A stretch of 52,126 nt of DNA from Nanobdellota archaeon. GTDB lineage: Archaea; Nanobdellota; Nanobdellia; Woesearchaeales; B3-WOES. This document shows, one piece after another, positions 33,677 through 42,269 of this stretch (positions are counted from its first letter, which is position 1; the number at the start of each line of letters is the position of its first letter). Where the stretch lies: contig JAGLZG010000057.1 of NCBI GenBank assembly GCA_023131705.1, forward strand, positions 1 to 52,126, given 5' to 3'. Below the pieces are notes generated by a model, which worked only from the letters and a program-made list of their open reading frames with translations, ran no database searches and was not told the origin of the DNA. Made by a program: the position numbers and the translations under genes.

Positions 33677-33762
33677 AGCATCCTAAAAATCAGTCTATAA
33701 ATGCAAGCGTCCATTCAAACTCCTGCCTAAAGGCAGGAGTAGGATGCTTGCGACCGATTTTT
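33677..33762. ncRNA. Possible structured or switching RNA element
   Basis: The stretch folds into three stacked stems: 33685-33695 with 33752-33762 (11 bp, one mismatch), 33703-33712 with 33742-33751 (10 bp including a G-T pair) and ACTCCTGCCT with AGGCAGGAGT (33719-33740, perfect). A second option pairs AGCATCCTA (33677-33685) with TAGGATGCT (33740-33748), which excludes the first two stems. It lies 80 bases before the flippase gene, upstream of its TATA box, so it is either a 3' element of the previous transcript, a small RNA or a palindromic mobile element. Confidence 0.4.
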
Positions 33763-33809
33763 ATGATATTAAAATTTATTAGTTATGAGACACAGCAACA
33801 AATTCATAA

Positions 33810-33821
33810 ACCTTTTAAAAC
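33810..33821 (+). promoter_or_regulatory. TATA-like box for the flippase-led operon
   Basis: ACCTTTTAAAAC lies about 27 bases upstream of ATG 33842 and could start the long operon that runs to 42251. Confidence 0.5.
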
Positions 33822-33841
33822 CCACTCAATCTGTTCTTTAA

Positions 33842-35335
33842 ATGACAAATTATCTATCTAGGGGGCTAAAAGGATTGTTTTTTATATTTACTTTTACATT
33901 TCTTGCCTATCTTACAGGTTATGTAACAAGGACATTATTAGCTAGAAATTTAGAAACTTCTCAATTTGGTCTGTTTTATGCTGTTTATACTCTTATTATG
34001 TTTGCTACCATATTTGCTTATTTTGGTTTTGGTGCACCTTTGGTAAAATATATTGTAGAGTTTAAAGCAAAAAAGAAGTATGAAAAACTAACATTTTCTA
34101 TTTTTTTCCCAACTTTAATTATGGCTTCACTTGCTATAATCATCTCTATTTTTTTATTTCTGAGTTCAAATTTTTTAGCAATAAATTTTTTTAAGACCCT
34201 GGAAGCTTTGTTTATAATAAGATTGTTTTCTATAGTTATGATATTAACTGTAATATTTCATACTCTAAATTTAATATTTAAGGGATTTCAAGACTTCTTT
34301 TTTGTTGGTCTTTCTACTTTCTTTGGAAAATTTTCTTTTACAATTTTTGTTATATTATTTCTTTTACTTGGCTTTGAAAAAAACGTGTATTTACCAACTT
34401 ATGCCATATTATTTGGGTTTGTGTTAACCATATTGTTGTTCTTGCCAAGGCTGCTTAAATATAAGGGTTATTTCAGAAAAATAAAATTTTCTTCTGATTT
34501 GGCAAAAAAAATCAAAAATTTTGCATTTGCATCTTTTTTAGCTTCAATTGGTTTATTAATAATTGGTTATGTTGATACTCTTATGTTAACATATTTTAGG
34601 TCTTTGGAAGAAGTTGGAATCTATAATGTTGTCTTACCGACTGTTATGGTATTGAGTATGTTTACTCAATCAGTCCGTAGTGTTTTGGCTCCTATGGTAA
34701 GTGAATTGTGGGCTAAAAATCTTAAAGAAAGATTAAGCAATGGAATAAAAATATTAAGAGATTATTCTTTAGTATTAATAGTTCCTATGATTCTTGTTCT
34801 GTTTGTTTTTCCGAAACCCATAATCACATTATTATTTGGTGCAAAGTATGTTAGCGGTTATTTAGCTATGCAGATCCTTTCTATAGGGATTGTATTTTTT
34901 ACAATTGGATTTATGGACATAATAATCATAAGATTTATTGGAAAACCAAAGGAAACAACAAAGATTATATTCATTGCAGTCATATTTAATGTAATTGCTA
35001 ATTTAATCCTTATACCTCTTTTTGGAATAAATGGAGCTGCTATAACAACAACACTAAGTTATTTTATTGTAATGATATTATCTTCTGTAAAATTAAATCA
35101 TTTTGTTAAGGTAAAATCAAGTTTATCATTTTGGTTTAAGGTTATATTTGCAGCTGTATTTTTTGTAATTACAGTAGCAATCGTTAAGGCATTATTGAAT
35201 ATAAACCAATTTGTTGAGGCTGCGATTTGTTTGATTTTAGCAACTGCTGTTTACCTTGGAATCTGTTATATGTTAAACCTTATTAAAATAAAAGAGGTTA
35301 AATTATTTTTGAGGAGTTTTTTATTGAGAAAATGA
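33842..35335 (+). CDS. Wzx-type polysaccharide flippase (MOP superfamily)
   Basis: This 497-residue protein has about 14 membrane helices. It carries the typical N-terminal pattern of the polysaccharide transporters, LLARNLETSQFGLFYAVYTL, and SLEEVGIYNVVLP in the middle. It should move lipid-linked glycan units from the inner to the outer face. It overlaps the next gene by ATGA, which ties it to the RuBisCO-like protein operon and suggests that the product of that pathway ends up on the exported glycan. Confidence 0.87.
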   Translation: MTNYLSRGLKGLFFIFTFTFLAYLTGYVTRTLLARNLETSQFGLFYAVYTLIMFATIFAYFGFGAPLVKYIVEFKAKKKYEKLTFSIFFPTLIMASLAIIISIFLFLSSNFLAINFFKTLEALFIIRLFSIVMILTVIFHTLNLIFKGFQDFFFVGLSTFFGKFSFTIFVILFLLLGFEKNVYLPTYAILFGFVLTILLFLPRLLKYKGYFRKIKFSSDLAKKIKNFAFASFLASIGLLIIGYVDTLMLTYFRSLEEVGIYNVVLPTVMVLSMFTQSVRSVLAPMVSELWAKNLKERLSNGIKILRDYSLVLIVPMILVLFVFPKPIITLLFGAKYVSGYLAMQILSIGIVFFTIGFMDIIIIRFIGKPKETTKIIFIAVIFNVIANLILIPLFGINGAAITTTLSYFIVMILSSVKLNHFVKVKSSLSFWFKVIFAAVFFVITVAIVKALLNINQFVEAAICLILATAVYLGICYMLNLIKIKEVKLFLRSFLLRK

Positions 35336-36381
35336 AAAAACCATTATTAGAAATCAAAAAAATATGGGACATTTATAATAATCCAAAAGATTATTACAGA
35401 TTTAATTATATTGGTCAAGAAATTAATATATTCTTTGGTAAAAATATTTTGCATAAACATTTAAAAGAAATATCTTGTTCTAAACCATTAAAAATCCTTT
35501 TTGAAGACATAGACTCAATAAAAACCTTAAAAAATGAACTTGAAAAAGATTTTCCAACAAAAGAAGATTCAAATTTAATTATCTCTTTAGGGGGAGCGGT
35601 AGCAATTAATAAAGGAAAAATATTGCGTAATGAAAATAAAAATAGCAGGCTTATAATTGTTCCAACCACATGCGCAAACGATGGATTTTTTACAAACAGA
35701 TATAAAAAAGATAAAAACTCAGCTTCTACAGCTTTAAGTGGGCTTATGCCTGACTTTCTAATTGTTGATACAGAAATGATAAAAAAATTAGTTACAGAAG
35801 ATATGATATATGCAGGATGGGGTGAGTTTTTGTCTTTAATTGCATCATATAATGATTGGAAGGAAAATAATAAAGGCCTAATTGAAAAAGATGAATTAGA
35901 GCTACTTGATAAACTTGTTGATAAGATGTTTAAAGATGCAAGAGATTTTTTTGAAAAAGAAGATGATATTAATAAAAGCGTTGATATTTTGATGCATTTG
36001 CTTTTTATGAAATGCTTATTTATGATGATTTATGATGACAATTCAATAGGGGCTTCAAGTGATCATATGTTTGCTTATAGTATAGAAGGGTTAGGTTATT
36101 GTGATAAGTTAAGACATGGGCAAAAAGTTTTGTTTGGAGCTATTGTATCTTCAGGATGCTATTCTATTATTAATGGAAATGGTTTTGTAGATATGATTCC
36201 TAAAAAAATAGTGGATTATGTTGTAAAAGAGGAATGTTTTAAAAAGATTTTAAATCCACAAGATTTAAAAGTGATTTTAGACAAAGCATTAGTATCAAGA
36301 AACAGGAAAACCATACTTAATAAGATACATAGTGATCACACATTTTACAATAGTTTAGTTAAAGAGATAAAAAATGTTTAG
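35332..36381 (+). CDS. Glycerol-1-phosphate dehydrogenase-like protein
   Basis: This 349-residue protein belongs to the fold shared by dehydroquinate synthase, glycerol-1-phosphate dehydrogenase and iron alcohol dehydrogenases. IVPTTCANDGFFTN (109-122), YAGWGEFLS (160-168), SSDHMFAYSIE (242-252) and LRHGQKV (260-266) align with G1PDH motifs. The likely metal ligands are E165, H245 and H262; the first is aspartate in G1PDH. In the nucleotide-binding turn (LGGAVAIN, 86-93) the usual aspartate is asparagine. It may reduce a keto-phosphate other than dihydroxyacetone phosphate. It overlaps the RuBisCO-like gene by 8 bases, so its substrate probably connects with that enzyme. True EgsA for lipids is an alternative I find less likely here. 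Confidence 0.72.
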   Translation: MKKPLLEIKKIWDIYNNPKDYYRFNYIGQEINIFFGKNILHKHLKEISCSKPLKILFEDIDSIKTLKNELEKDFPTKEDSNLIISLGGAVAINKGKILRNENKNSRLIIVPTTCANDGFFTNRYKKDKNSASTALSGLMPDFLIVDTEMIKKLVTEDMIYAGWGEFLSLIASYNDWKENNKGLIEKDELELLDKLVDKMFKDARDFFEKEDDINKSVDILMHLLFMKCLFMMIYDDNSIGASSDHMFAYSIEGLGYCDKLRHGQKVLFGAIVSSGCYSIINGNGFVDMIPKKIVDYVVKEECFKKILNPQDLKVILDKALVSRNRKTILNKIHSDHTFYNSLVKEIKNV

Positions 36382-37540
36382 AAATCTTATACTAAAATAT
36401 AGGGTAGAGGAATCATCAAACAAAGAGATGGATATTGTTATAGATGTACTTATACAAAAAGTTATTGCAGATGCTTCTTTAGGAACAGATTATGTATTAA
36501 CTGCAACCGGTCAAGAATTTTCTGTTCATGAAAAACAAGATGATGTTGTTGAGGCTAAAGTTGTAAAAAGAGAAAAAATTGATGATAAAACTACCGAACT
36601 TGTATTTAGTGTCCCTATTTATTTTGAGGAGAAATCTGATTTCTTTCCAATGTTTTTAACATGTACTGGAGAACCGCCAGGATTCCATTCAAATATTTAT
36701 TTAGAGGATTTTTCTTTTGAAGGCGAAGATCCTTTTAAAAATGATTTAGCAAATGGACCAGAGAAGTATAAAAGATATTTTGGTAGAGAAGGCCCTTTTG
36801 TTGGAACAATAATAAAACCAAATCTTGGAACAGATATGGAGAAAAGGCTTGATTTAATAAAGAAGCTTATGATGGCTGGTGTTGATTTTCTTAAAGATGA
36901 TGAAGTTTTTGGGCATAAAAGTTTTGAGGATTTTGAAGAATATGTTATAAAAGTAAATAAAATAAGAGAAGAAGTTTATAAAAAAACAGGCTACAAAGCA
37001 TTAGTTTGTTTTAACATAACTTCTTTAGCTTCAAAAGCTGATGAAATATATAAATTGCCAATAGATGGAATTATGATAAATTTTTTGGCTTTAGGATTCT
37101 CAAAATCATATGATTTGGTACAGAAGTTCAAAGGTAAATGCATTATTCATGGCCACAGAGTAGGATCTGCTATTTTTTTAAGCAGAATTCATAAGAATGT
37201 TCTAATTAAATTAGCAAGCATGATTGGATTAGATAGCACACATATTGGAACATCACAACTAGATAAAATTGAGAAAGATTCAGAAAAGTTAGATACCCCT
37301 TATATAAAAACAATTTTAGCTACATTCACTAAAGTCAATCCAAAATATGTTGAACCCTTGATAAATAATTTTGGAAAAGATATCTTATTTTTACCTTGTG
37401 GAGGAGTTTACAGGCATCCAGGAGGTTTTGAAAAAGGGGTTAGAGCATTTAGAACAGCAATAGATATATATAATAATGAACAAAGTCAATTTTATGATAA
37501 AAAAGCATTTGATAAAGCATTAGCAAGGTGGGGTTATTAA
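36374..37540 (+). CDS. RuBisCO-like protein (form IV type)
   Basis: This 388-residue protein has both RuBisCO domains. Seen residues: K148 in GTIIKPNLGT (equivalent to K175; the next catalytic lysine K177 is N150), the carbamate-site K174-DDE, H259 and H261-R262 in HGHR, H290 in HIGT, and GG at 343-344 in CGGVYRHPGG. The SGG phosphate-binding triplet around S379 is replaced by TFT-like residues near 317-319, and no lysine sits exactly at the loop-6 position (K334), although K298 is one residue away. Carboxylation is therefore unlikely and an enolase, isomerase or decarboxylase-type reaction on a phosphorylated sugar derivative is expected, as in MtnW or the 3-oxo-isoapionate enzymes. It overlaps its neighbours on both sides (8 bases and 1 base). 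Confidence 0.88.
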   Translation: MFRNLILKYRVEESSNKEMDIVIDVLIQKVIADASLGTDYVLTATGQEFSVHEKQDDVVEAKVVKREKIDDKTTELVFSVPIYFEEKSDFFPMFLTCTGEPPGFHSNIYLEDFSFEGEDPFKNDLANGPEKYKRYFGREGPFVGTIIKPNLGTDMEKRLDLIKKLMMAGVDFLKDDEVFGHKSFEDFEEYVIKVNKIREEVYKKTGYKALVCFNITSLASKADEIYKLPIDGIMINFLALGFSKSYDLVQKFKGKCIIHGHRVGSAIFLSRIHKNVLIKLASMIGLDSTHIGTSQLDKIEKDSEKLDTPYIKTILATFTKVNPKYVEPLINNFGKDILFLPCGGVYRHPGGFEKGVRAFRTAIDIYNNEQSQFYDKKAFDKALARWGY

Positions 37541-38403
37541 TGGGAATAAAAAATTTTTTTGAGGAAAAAGGATATTCTGATGCAGAAATAGTTAATGAAA
37601 GGATAGGATTCCTCAATTTAGTATATACTATAAAAGCAGGAGGTGAAACATTTTTCTATAAAAAAGCAGAGGAAAAAACAGGGTTGCCAACACCAATAAA
37701 TCCTGACAGGGTTTTTAATGAGTGGAAAGCAATTAATGCAGCAAAAACAGTAATTCCAGAGCATGTGCCTGAGATATTTGATTTTAGCAAAGAAAACAAC
37801 GTTATTATTACAAAAGCCCCCTCAAAAAAAGAATACACTCTTTTGAGATACGAACTATTAGATGGAAATCTTAATCTAGAATTGATTAAAAAAATTGCGA
37901 TTGCCCTAAAAAAACTTCATACTATAAAACAAGGAGATTTTAATAAGGAATTGTTTGAAAAAGCAAATATAGATTTTTGGTATAAAGAATTAGCAAAAGA
38001 ATATCCTAAAGTTATTGAAAAATTAATAGAGAATCTTAATCAAGAAAAATGTTTAACTCATGCAGACTTTAATCCAAAGAACATTGTTGTTTTTGAAGAC
38101 GGTTTTTATATTATTGACTGGGAAAAAGCTTTCATAAGCAGCCCAGAACATGATATTGGCAATATGCTTGCTCATTTTGTAATTAAAGGAATCCATTTGG
38201 GAAGAGAAGATTATCTTAAGGTTCCTGAAATATTTTTAGAAGCTTATGGTGAATATGTCGATAAAAACATTATTAATGGCCATATAGGGGTACTTATGTG
38301 GGCTAGAATAAAATCCTCTGCAAAAGCAAGATATTTGACATCTGAAACATCACAGAAAGTTCTTGAAGGGGCTCACAAGTATTTGAGAGAGTTTAAGCTT
38401 TAA
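37540..38403 (+). CDS. APH/MtnK-type small-molecule kinase
   Basis: This 287-residue protein has a protein-kinase-like fold of the aminoglycoside phosphotransferase, choline kinase and methylthioribose kinase group. The catalytic loop is HADFNPKN near residues 178-185, and the metal-binding IIDWEKAF follows, then SPEHDIGNMLAHF, a form close to methylthioribose kinase. The start ATG overlaps the RuBisCO-like stop as TAATG; an in-frame GTG at 37528 is less likely. With a RuBisCO-like protein beside it, phosphorylation of a sugar, polyol or amino alcohol is expected. A choline- or ethanolamine-like substrate is also possible, given the LicC-like gene at 45768. Confidence 0.8.
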   Translation: MGIKNFFEEKGYSDAEIVNERIGFLNLVYTIKAGGETFFYKKAEEKTGLPTPINPDRVFNEWKAINAAKTVIPEHVPEIFDFSKENNVIITKAPSKKEYTLLRYELLDGNLNLELIKKIAIALKKLHTIKQGDFNKELFEKANIDFWYKELAKEYPKVIEKLIENLNQEKCLTHADFNPKNIVVFEDGFYIIDWEKAFISSPEHDIGNMLAHFVIKGIHLGREDYLKVPEIFLEAYGEYVDKNIINGHIGVLMWARIKSSAKARYLTSETSQKVLEGAHKYLREFKL

Positions 38404-38424
38404 ATAAATTTTGATGAAATTACA

Positions 38425-39342
38425 ATGAAACCTGTAAAAGAATGTATACCATGTCAAAGAAAGAGAGCTATGCTTATTACTAAAAATCTTAGTGAAGAGA
38501 AAAAGAAGGAATTGACCAAAAGGATAAATGTTCTTTTCTCTAATCTGGATATGAATAGATGCACAATAGATATAGCTAATGAGAGGAATAGGATAATCAA
38601 AGAAATTGCAGGTAAAGATGCATTAATGGATGATTTAAGGGAAGATAGTATGAAGGCTGCTGAAAAGATTTCTCCTAATCTAGAACAAGATTTAGAAAAA
38701 ATAAAAGATGAAGAGGAGAGATTTTGTAAGGCACTTAGAATAGCTTTGGCAGGAAATGTAATTGAATTTGGGACTACTAATCATGTTGTTAAAATAGGGG
38801 AAATAGAAAAAAGAGTACATGAAACAATTAAGCAGGAACCAGCAATAGATGACAGCAGAATGGTTTATGAAATTGTTCAAGCTTACAACCATTCAAACAG
38901 AATATTATATCTTGTTGATAATGCTGCTGAGATAGCATTTGACAGGTTGTTCATAAAGGAATTAGTAAAACATGCTATTGTTGTTATTGCAGCTTTATCA
39001 GAGCCGGATCAGGATGATGCTTGTGTAGAGAATCTAAAACGTTTTGGTATAGACAAGATACCTAATTGTGAAATTATAACAAAAGGGAAGTATATAGGGG
39101 CATATTTTCCAAACACAACAAAGCAATTTAAGGTAGAGTTTGAAAAAGCTGATTTAATTATATCAAAAGGCATGGGGAATTATGAGAGTCTAAGTGAATA
39201 CTCAGATAAGATAATAAACAAAGTTGTATTTATGTTAAAATTAAAATGTGGACCTGTTGCAGATAGCTTTAGTGATTTCTTCAATATAGGAAACAAACTA
39301 GAAGTTGGGGCAAATGTAATCAAGTTTGCTTCTAAAAATTAA
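38425..39342 (+). CDS. DUF89-family phosphatase
   Basis: This 305-residue protein is a stand-alone DUF89 protein, a metal-dependent phosphatase family that removes phosphate from sugar phosphates and damaged metabolites. C7 and C10 (ECIPCQ) at the N-terminus, GNVIEFG near 110-116, YLVDNAAEIAFD (D165, N166) and IISKGMGNYESLSE match the archaeal type with a CxxC motif. In this operon it either removes a phosphate in the main pathway or cleans up a dead-end phosphate. It lies 21 bases after the kinase. Confidence 0.83.
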   Translation: MKPVKECIPCQRKRAMLITKNLSEEKKKELTKRINVLFSNLDMNRCTIDIANERNRIIKEIAGKDALMDDLREDSMKAAEKISPNLEQDLEKIKDEEERFCKALRIALAGNVIEFGTTNHVVKIGEIEKRVHETIKQEPAIDDSRMVYEIVQAYNHSNRILYLVDNAAEIAFDRLFIKELVKHAIVVIAALSEPDQDDACVENLKRFGIDKIPNCEIITKGKYIGAYFPNTTKQFKVEFEKADLIISKGMGNYESLSEYSDKIINKVVFMLKLKCGPVADSFSDFFNIGNKLEVGANVIKFASKN

Positions 39343-39346
39343 TGAA

Positions 39347-41494
39347 ATGAATAATATTAAAAAAACAAAAAATTATTGTATGATAGGTCATGTATCAATT
39401 TTAACTTCTAAAACTAAAGAAGGTAATAAAGGTAAATCCAATTCTGATATAATTAAAGAAAGAAAACCCTCTCAAAGAATAATGTCCTTGTTGACTAGTT
39501 TTGAGCAAAAAGATTATAAAAAAAACTATGTTTTCAAAAATTATTCAAAGACAATAAAAAACAAGAAACCAATAGAGCAATTTAAGTATTATCTGGAAAA
39601 CAATCCAGTTGTAATAAATGACAATGAACTTCTTGTAGGAGGTATCTTCCTAAGGTTTAAAGATATTAAGATGGAATTAAAGGCAGGAAATGCCTTTAAA
39701 AGGGTAATTGGAGATTCATATTTTTCAACAGGAGTTAAAGGGTATAGTATAAGAACTCCTCCAGGATATAAAAATATAATAAAATTTGGTTTTGCAGGAC
39801 TAAGAGACAAATCATTAAGATTATTAAAAAAAGAGAAAGATCCTGAAAAGATAAAGTTTTTAGAGAACAGCGCTAAAGCCAATGATTTAGCTTGTAAGTT
39901 TATAGCAAAATATTCTGAAGAAGCCTTGAGGAAATCTAAAACTGAAAAAAATCTTTCTAGAAAAAGAGAGTTATTGAAGATAGCAAAATGCTGTCATGAT
40001 ATTTCTGTTAGAGAACCACGTCATTTTTATGAAGGGGTCCAGATTATCTGGTTTACTAAGGTCTTTGGTGCTGTTGGTGGCTTAGGAAGATTTGACCAAT
40101 ATCTTTGGAAATTATTTAAAAAAGACCTCAAGGAAGGAAGATTGAATTATGAGGGGGCATTAGACCTTATTGAAGATTTTTGGATAAAATGCAATTTATG
40201 GAATCAGGGATGGACTGCACCAAATGATTCATGGCAGCACATTACATTATCAGGATTAAAACCTAATGGGGGAGATGGTACAAATGATTTAACTTACTTA
40301 TGTTTACAGGCGCAATATGATCTAAAATTACCAGAACCTAAAGTTAGTGTGAGGTTTTCAGGTAAACATCCTGAAGGGTTAGTTGCTGAAACCTGTAAGG
40401 TTCTTAGATTGGGATTAGGAATGCCTTCTATCTATAATGATAAAGTTGTTATTCCTGGTCTTAAAAGATTAGGGATAAGTTTGAAAGATGCAAGAGATTA
40501 TACAAATAATGGATGTTCAGAGATAATTTTAGATGGTAATTCAACAACTTGTTTTGCTCAAATAAATCTTTTGGATATATTGAATAAAACAATAAGAAAA
40601 AAAGCATTTTCTAATTTTAAAGATTTGTTAGATACATATAAAGTTGAGATTGAAAAAGAGATACAAATTCCAGAAGTAAATTCTGTTACACACCCTCTTT
40701 TAGCTTCTACAATGGATGATTGCCTTTTGAAAGGCTCTGGCAATTGCGCAAGATACATTCTTAAAGGAAGCCTTGCTAATGCAACACCAAATGCAGTGGA
40801 TGGTTTAGCAGCAATAAATAAACTGGTTTTTGAAGATAAAAAATTATCATTGAACAAATTTATTAAAGCATTAGATTCTAATTTCAAGGATAATTCTATC
40901 AGGCACTTAATTATTAATGTTCCTAAATATGGAAATGATGAATCTTATGCAGATTTAATAGCAAAGGATATTGCAGAATATTTTTGTGATGCTGTTTTAA
41001 GAAAATATCCTAATAAAAAAGGAGATAATATCAAGGTTTCTCCAGGATTATTGGCTTTTGATGTACAATATCTTAGACATATGGATGCATCTCCAGATGG
41101 AAGAAAGAAAGGAGAGCATGTTGCTAATGCTATAAGCCCAGCTATTGGGAGAGATTTAAAAGGACCTACAGCAGTAATCAATTCTGCTAGGAAAATAGAT
41201 TTTAGAAAAGCAAGCTATGGCTCTGTTCTTGACATGGTTTTTTATTCAGGTTTATTTTCTCAACAAACAGAAGACAGATTTGTTGATTTTATTAGAACTT
41301 TTTTAAAGTATCCATCTACAGCAACATTACATGTCAATTTTCTTGACATAGAACTTTTGAAAGCTGTTCAAAAAGATCCTAAAAACCCAGCGTATAAAAA
41401 TATAATTGTAAGAGTATGGGGATTCTCAGCTTATTTTGTTGATTTGGACAAGGATTTACAAGATCATATTATCAAAAGGACACAATTTATGTAA
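39347..41494 (+). CDS. Glycyl radical enzyme, dehydratase/lyase type
   Basis: This 715-residue protein carries the radical-bearing glycine G692 in RVWGFSA near its C-terminus and the active-site cysteine C390 in NNGCSEII with glutamate E392 two residues on. The C-x-E pair is shared by glycerol and propanediol dehydratases, choline TMA-lyase and related lyases, and is absent in pyruvate formate-lyase. At 715 residues it is shorter than the usual 780-850. GGLGRFDQYL (245-253), SPDGRKKGEHVANAISP (582-598) and the PFL-like N-terminus (40-130) are visible. The substrate is unknown. The enzyme is oxygen-sensitive, so the organism is anaerobic. I start at ATG 39347, 4 bases after the DUF89 stop. The gene for the activase follows directly. 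Confidence 0.87.
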   Translation: MNNIKKTKNYCMIGHVSILTSKTKEGNKGKSNSDIIKERKPSQRIMSLLTSFEQKDYKKNYVFKNYSKTIKNKKPIEQFKYYLENNPVVINDNELLVGGIFLRFKDIKMELKAGNAFKRVIGDSYFSTGVKGYSIRTPPGYKNIIKFGFAGLRDKSLRLLKKEKDPEKIKFLENSAKANDLACKFIAKYSEEALRKSKTEKNLSRKRELLKIAKCCHDISVREPRHFYEGVQIIWFTKVFGAVGGLGRFDQYLWKLFKKDLKEGRLNYEGALDLIEDFWIKCNLWNQGWTAPNDSWQHITLSGLKPNGGDGTNDLTYLCLQAQYDLKLPEPKVSVRFSGKHPEGLVAETCKVLRLGLGMPSIYNDKVVIPGLKRLGISLKDARDYTNNGCSEIILDGNSTTCFAQINLLDILNKTIRKKAFSNFKDLLDTYKVEIEKEIQIPEVNSVTHPLLASTMDDCLLKGSGNCARYILKGSLANATPNAVDGLAAINKLVFEDKKLSLNKFIKALDSNFKDNSIRHLIINVPKYGNDESYADLIAKDIAEYFCDAVLRKYPNKKGDNIKVSPGLLAFDVQYLRHMDASPDGRKKGEHVANAISPAIGRDLKGPTAVINSARKIDFRKASYGSVLDMVFYSGLFSQQTEDRFVDFIRTFLKYPSTATLHVNFLDIELLKAVQKDPKNPAYKNIIVRVWGFSAYFVDLDKDLQDHIIKRTQFM

Positions 41495-41495
41495 A

Positions 41496-42251
41496 ATGAA
41501 ATTAAATAAGTCAAATAAATCAGAGAAATTAATTGTTTTTGATATTAAGAGGTTTGCAATACATGATGGTCCAGGTATAAGGACAACTGTTTTTTTACAA
41601 GGATGTCCTTTAAGATGTGGCTGGTGCCATAATCCTGAAGGAATTAGTATTGGTAAAGGTCCAAAATCTAAAAAAATTGAATTAAATGAATTATTTGAGG
41701 AAATAATTAAAGATAAACCTTTTTATGAGATTTCTAAGGGGGGAGTTAGTTTTTCTGGTGGAGAGCCAATGCTCCAATTTAAACCGCTTACTAAACTTTT
41801 AAGAATGTGTAAGAAATCCAAGGTTAATACAGCAGTGGAAACTTGCGGACATTGCAATTGGGAAGCTTTTGAAAAGATAATCCCTTTTGTTGATTTGTTT
41901 TTTTATGATTTGAAGCATATTGATAATAAAATTCATAAAAAAGGGACTGGAAGCAGTAATAAAATAATTCTTGACAATCTAAAAAAGCTTGATAAAAGGG
42001 GATGTAATATTGTTATTAGAATACCTCTTATTTCTGGTTTTAATGATGACAAAAAAACCTTTTCAGATATTGGAAAATTTCTTTCAGAATTAAAAAACAT
42101 AAGATTTATAGAAGTTCTTCCTTTTAATGTGTTTGCAGAATCAAAATACTCTAAGCTTGGGAAAAAGATTGATGAGAAATTTACTAAAATTTTATCTCAG
42201 CAGAAGATTAATGAATTAACAGAACCCTTAAGAAAGGAGATTAGGAAATAA
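41496..42251 (+). CDS. Glycyl radical enzyme activase (radical SAM)
   Basis: This 252-residue radical SAM enzyme has FAIHDGPGIRTTVFLQGCPLRC at its start (C37, C41 and C44 hold the cluster), SFSGGEPM for SAM binding and VNTAVETCG. It generates the glycyl radical on the enzyme just upstream, whose stop codon it follows by 1 base. It lacks the two-cluster ferredoxin-like insert that activases of glycerol dehydratase and choline lyase usually have after the third cysteine, so it resembles the pyruvate formate-lyase activase in size. ATG 41496 is chosen because an upstream in-frame TTG would lie inside the previous gene. Confidence 0.88.
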   Translation: MKLNKSNKSEKLIVFDIKRFAIHDGPGIRTTVFLQGCPLRCGWCHNPEGISIGKGPKSKKIELNELFEEIIKDKPFYEISKGGVSFSGGEPMLQFKPLTKLLRMCKKSKVNTAVETCGHCNWEAFEKIIPFVDLFFYDLKHIDNKIHKKGTGSSNKIILDNLKKLDKRGCNIVIRIPLISGFNDDKKTFSDIGKFLSELKNIRFIEVLPFNVFAESKYSKLGKKIDEKFTKILSQQKINELTEPLRKEIRK

Positions 42252-42269
42252 TTTTATTGTTGATAGACT

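Noticed and set aside
35332..36381. Housekeeping EgsA for archaeal lipid synthesis
   Set aside because: Metal and nucleotide-binding residues deviate (E165 for Asp, N93 for Asp) and the gene overlaps the RuBisCO-like gene, so a pathway-specific role is more likely. It is not fully excluded.
36374..37540. Carbon-fixing form III RuBisCO
   Set aside because: Key residues for bisphosphate binding and carboxylation (K177, the SGG triplet, the exact loop-6 lysine) are not found, and no AMP phosphorylase or ribose-1,5-bisphosphate isomerase gene is nearby.
39326..39346. TTG start for the glycyl radical enzyme
   Set aside because: It would overlap the DUF89 gene by 17 bases and add seven residues without support. 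ATG 39347 lies 4 bases after the DUF89 stop.
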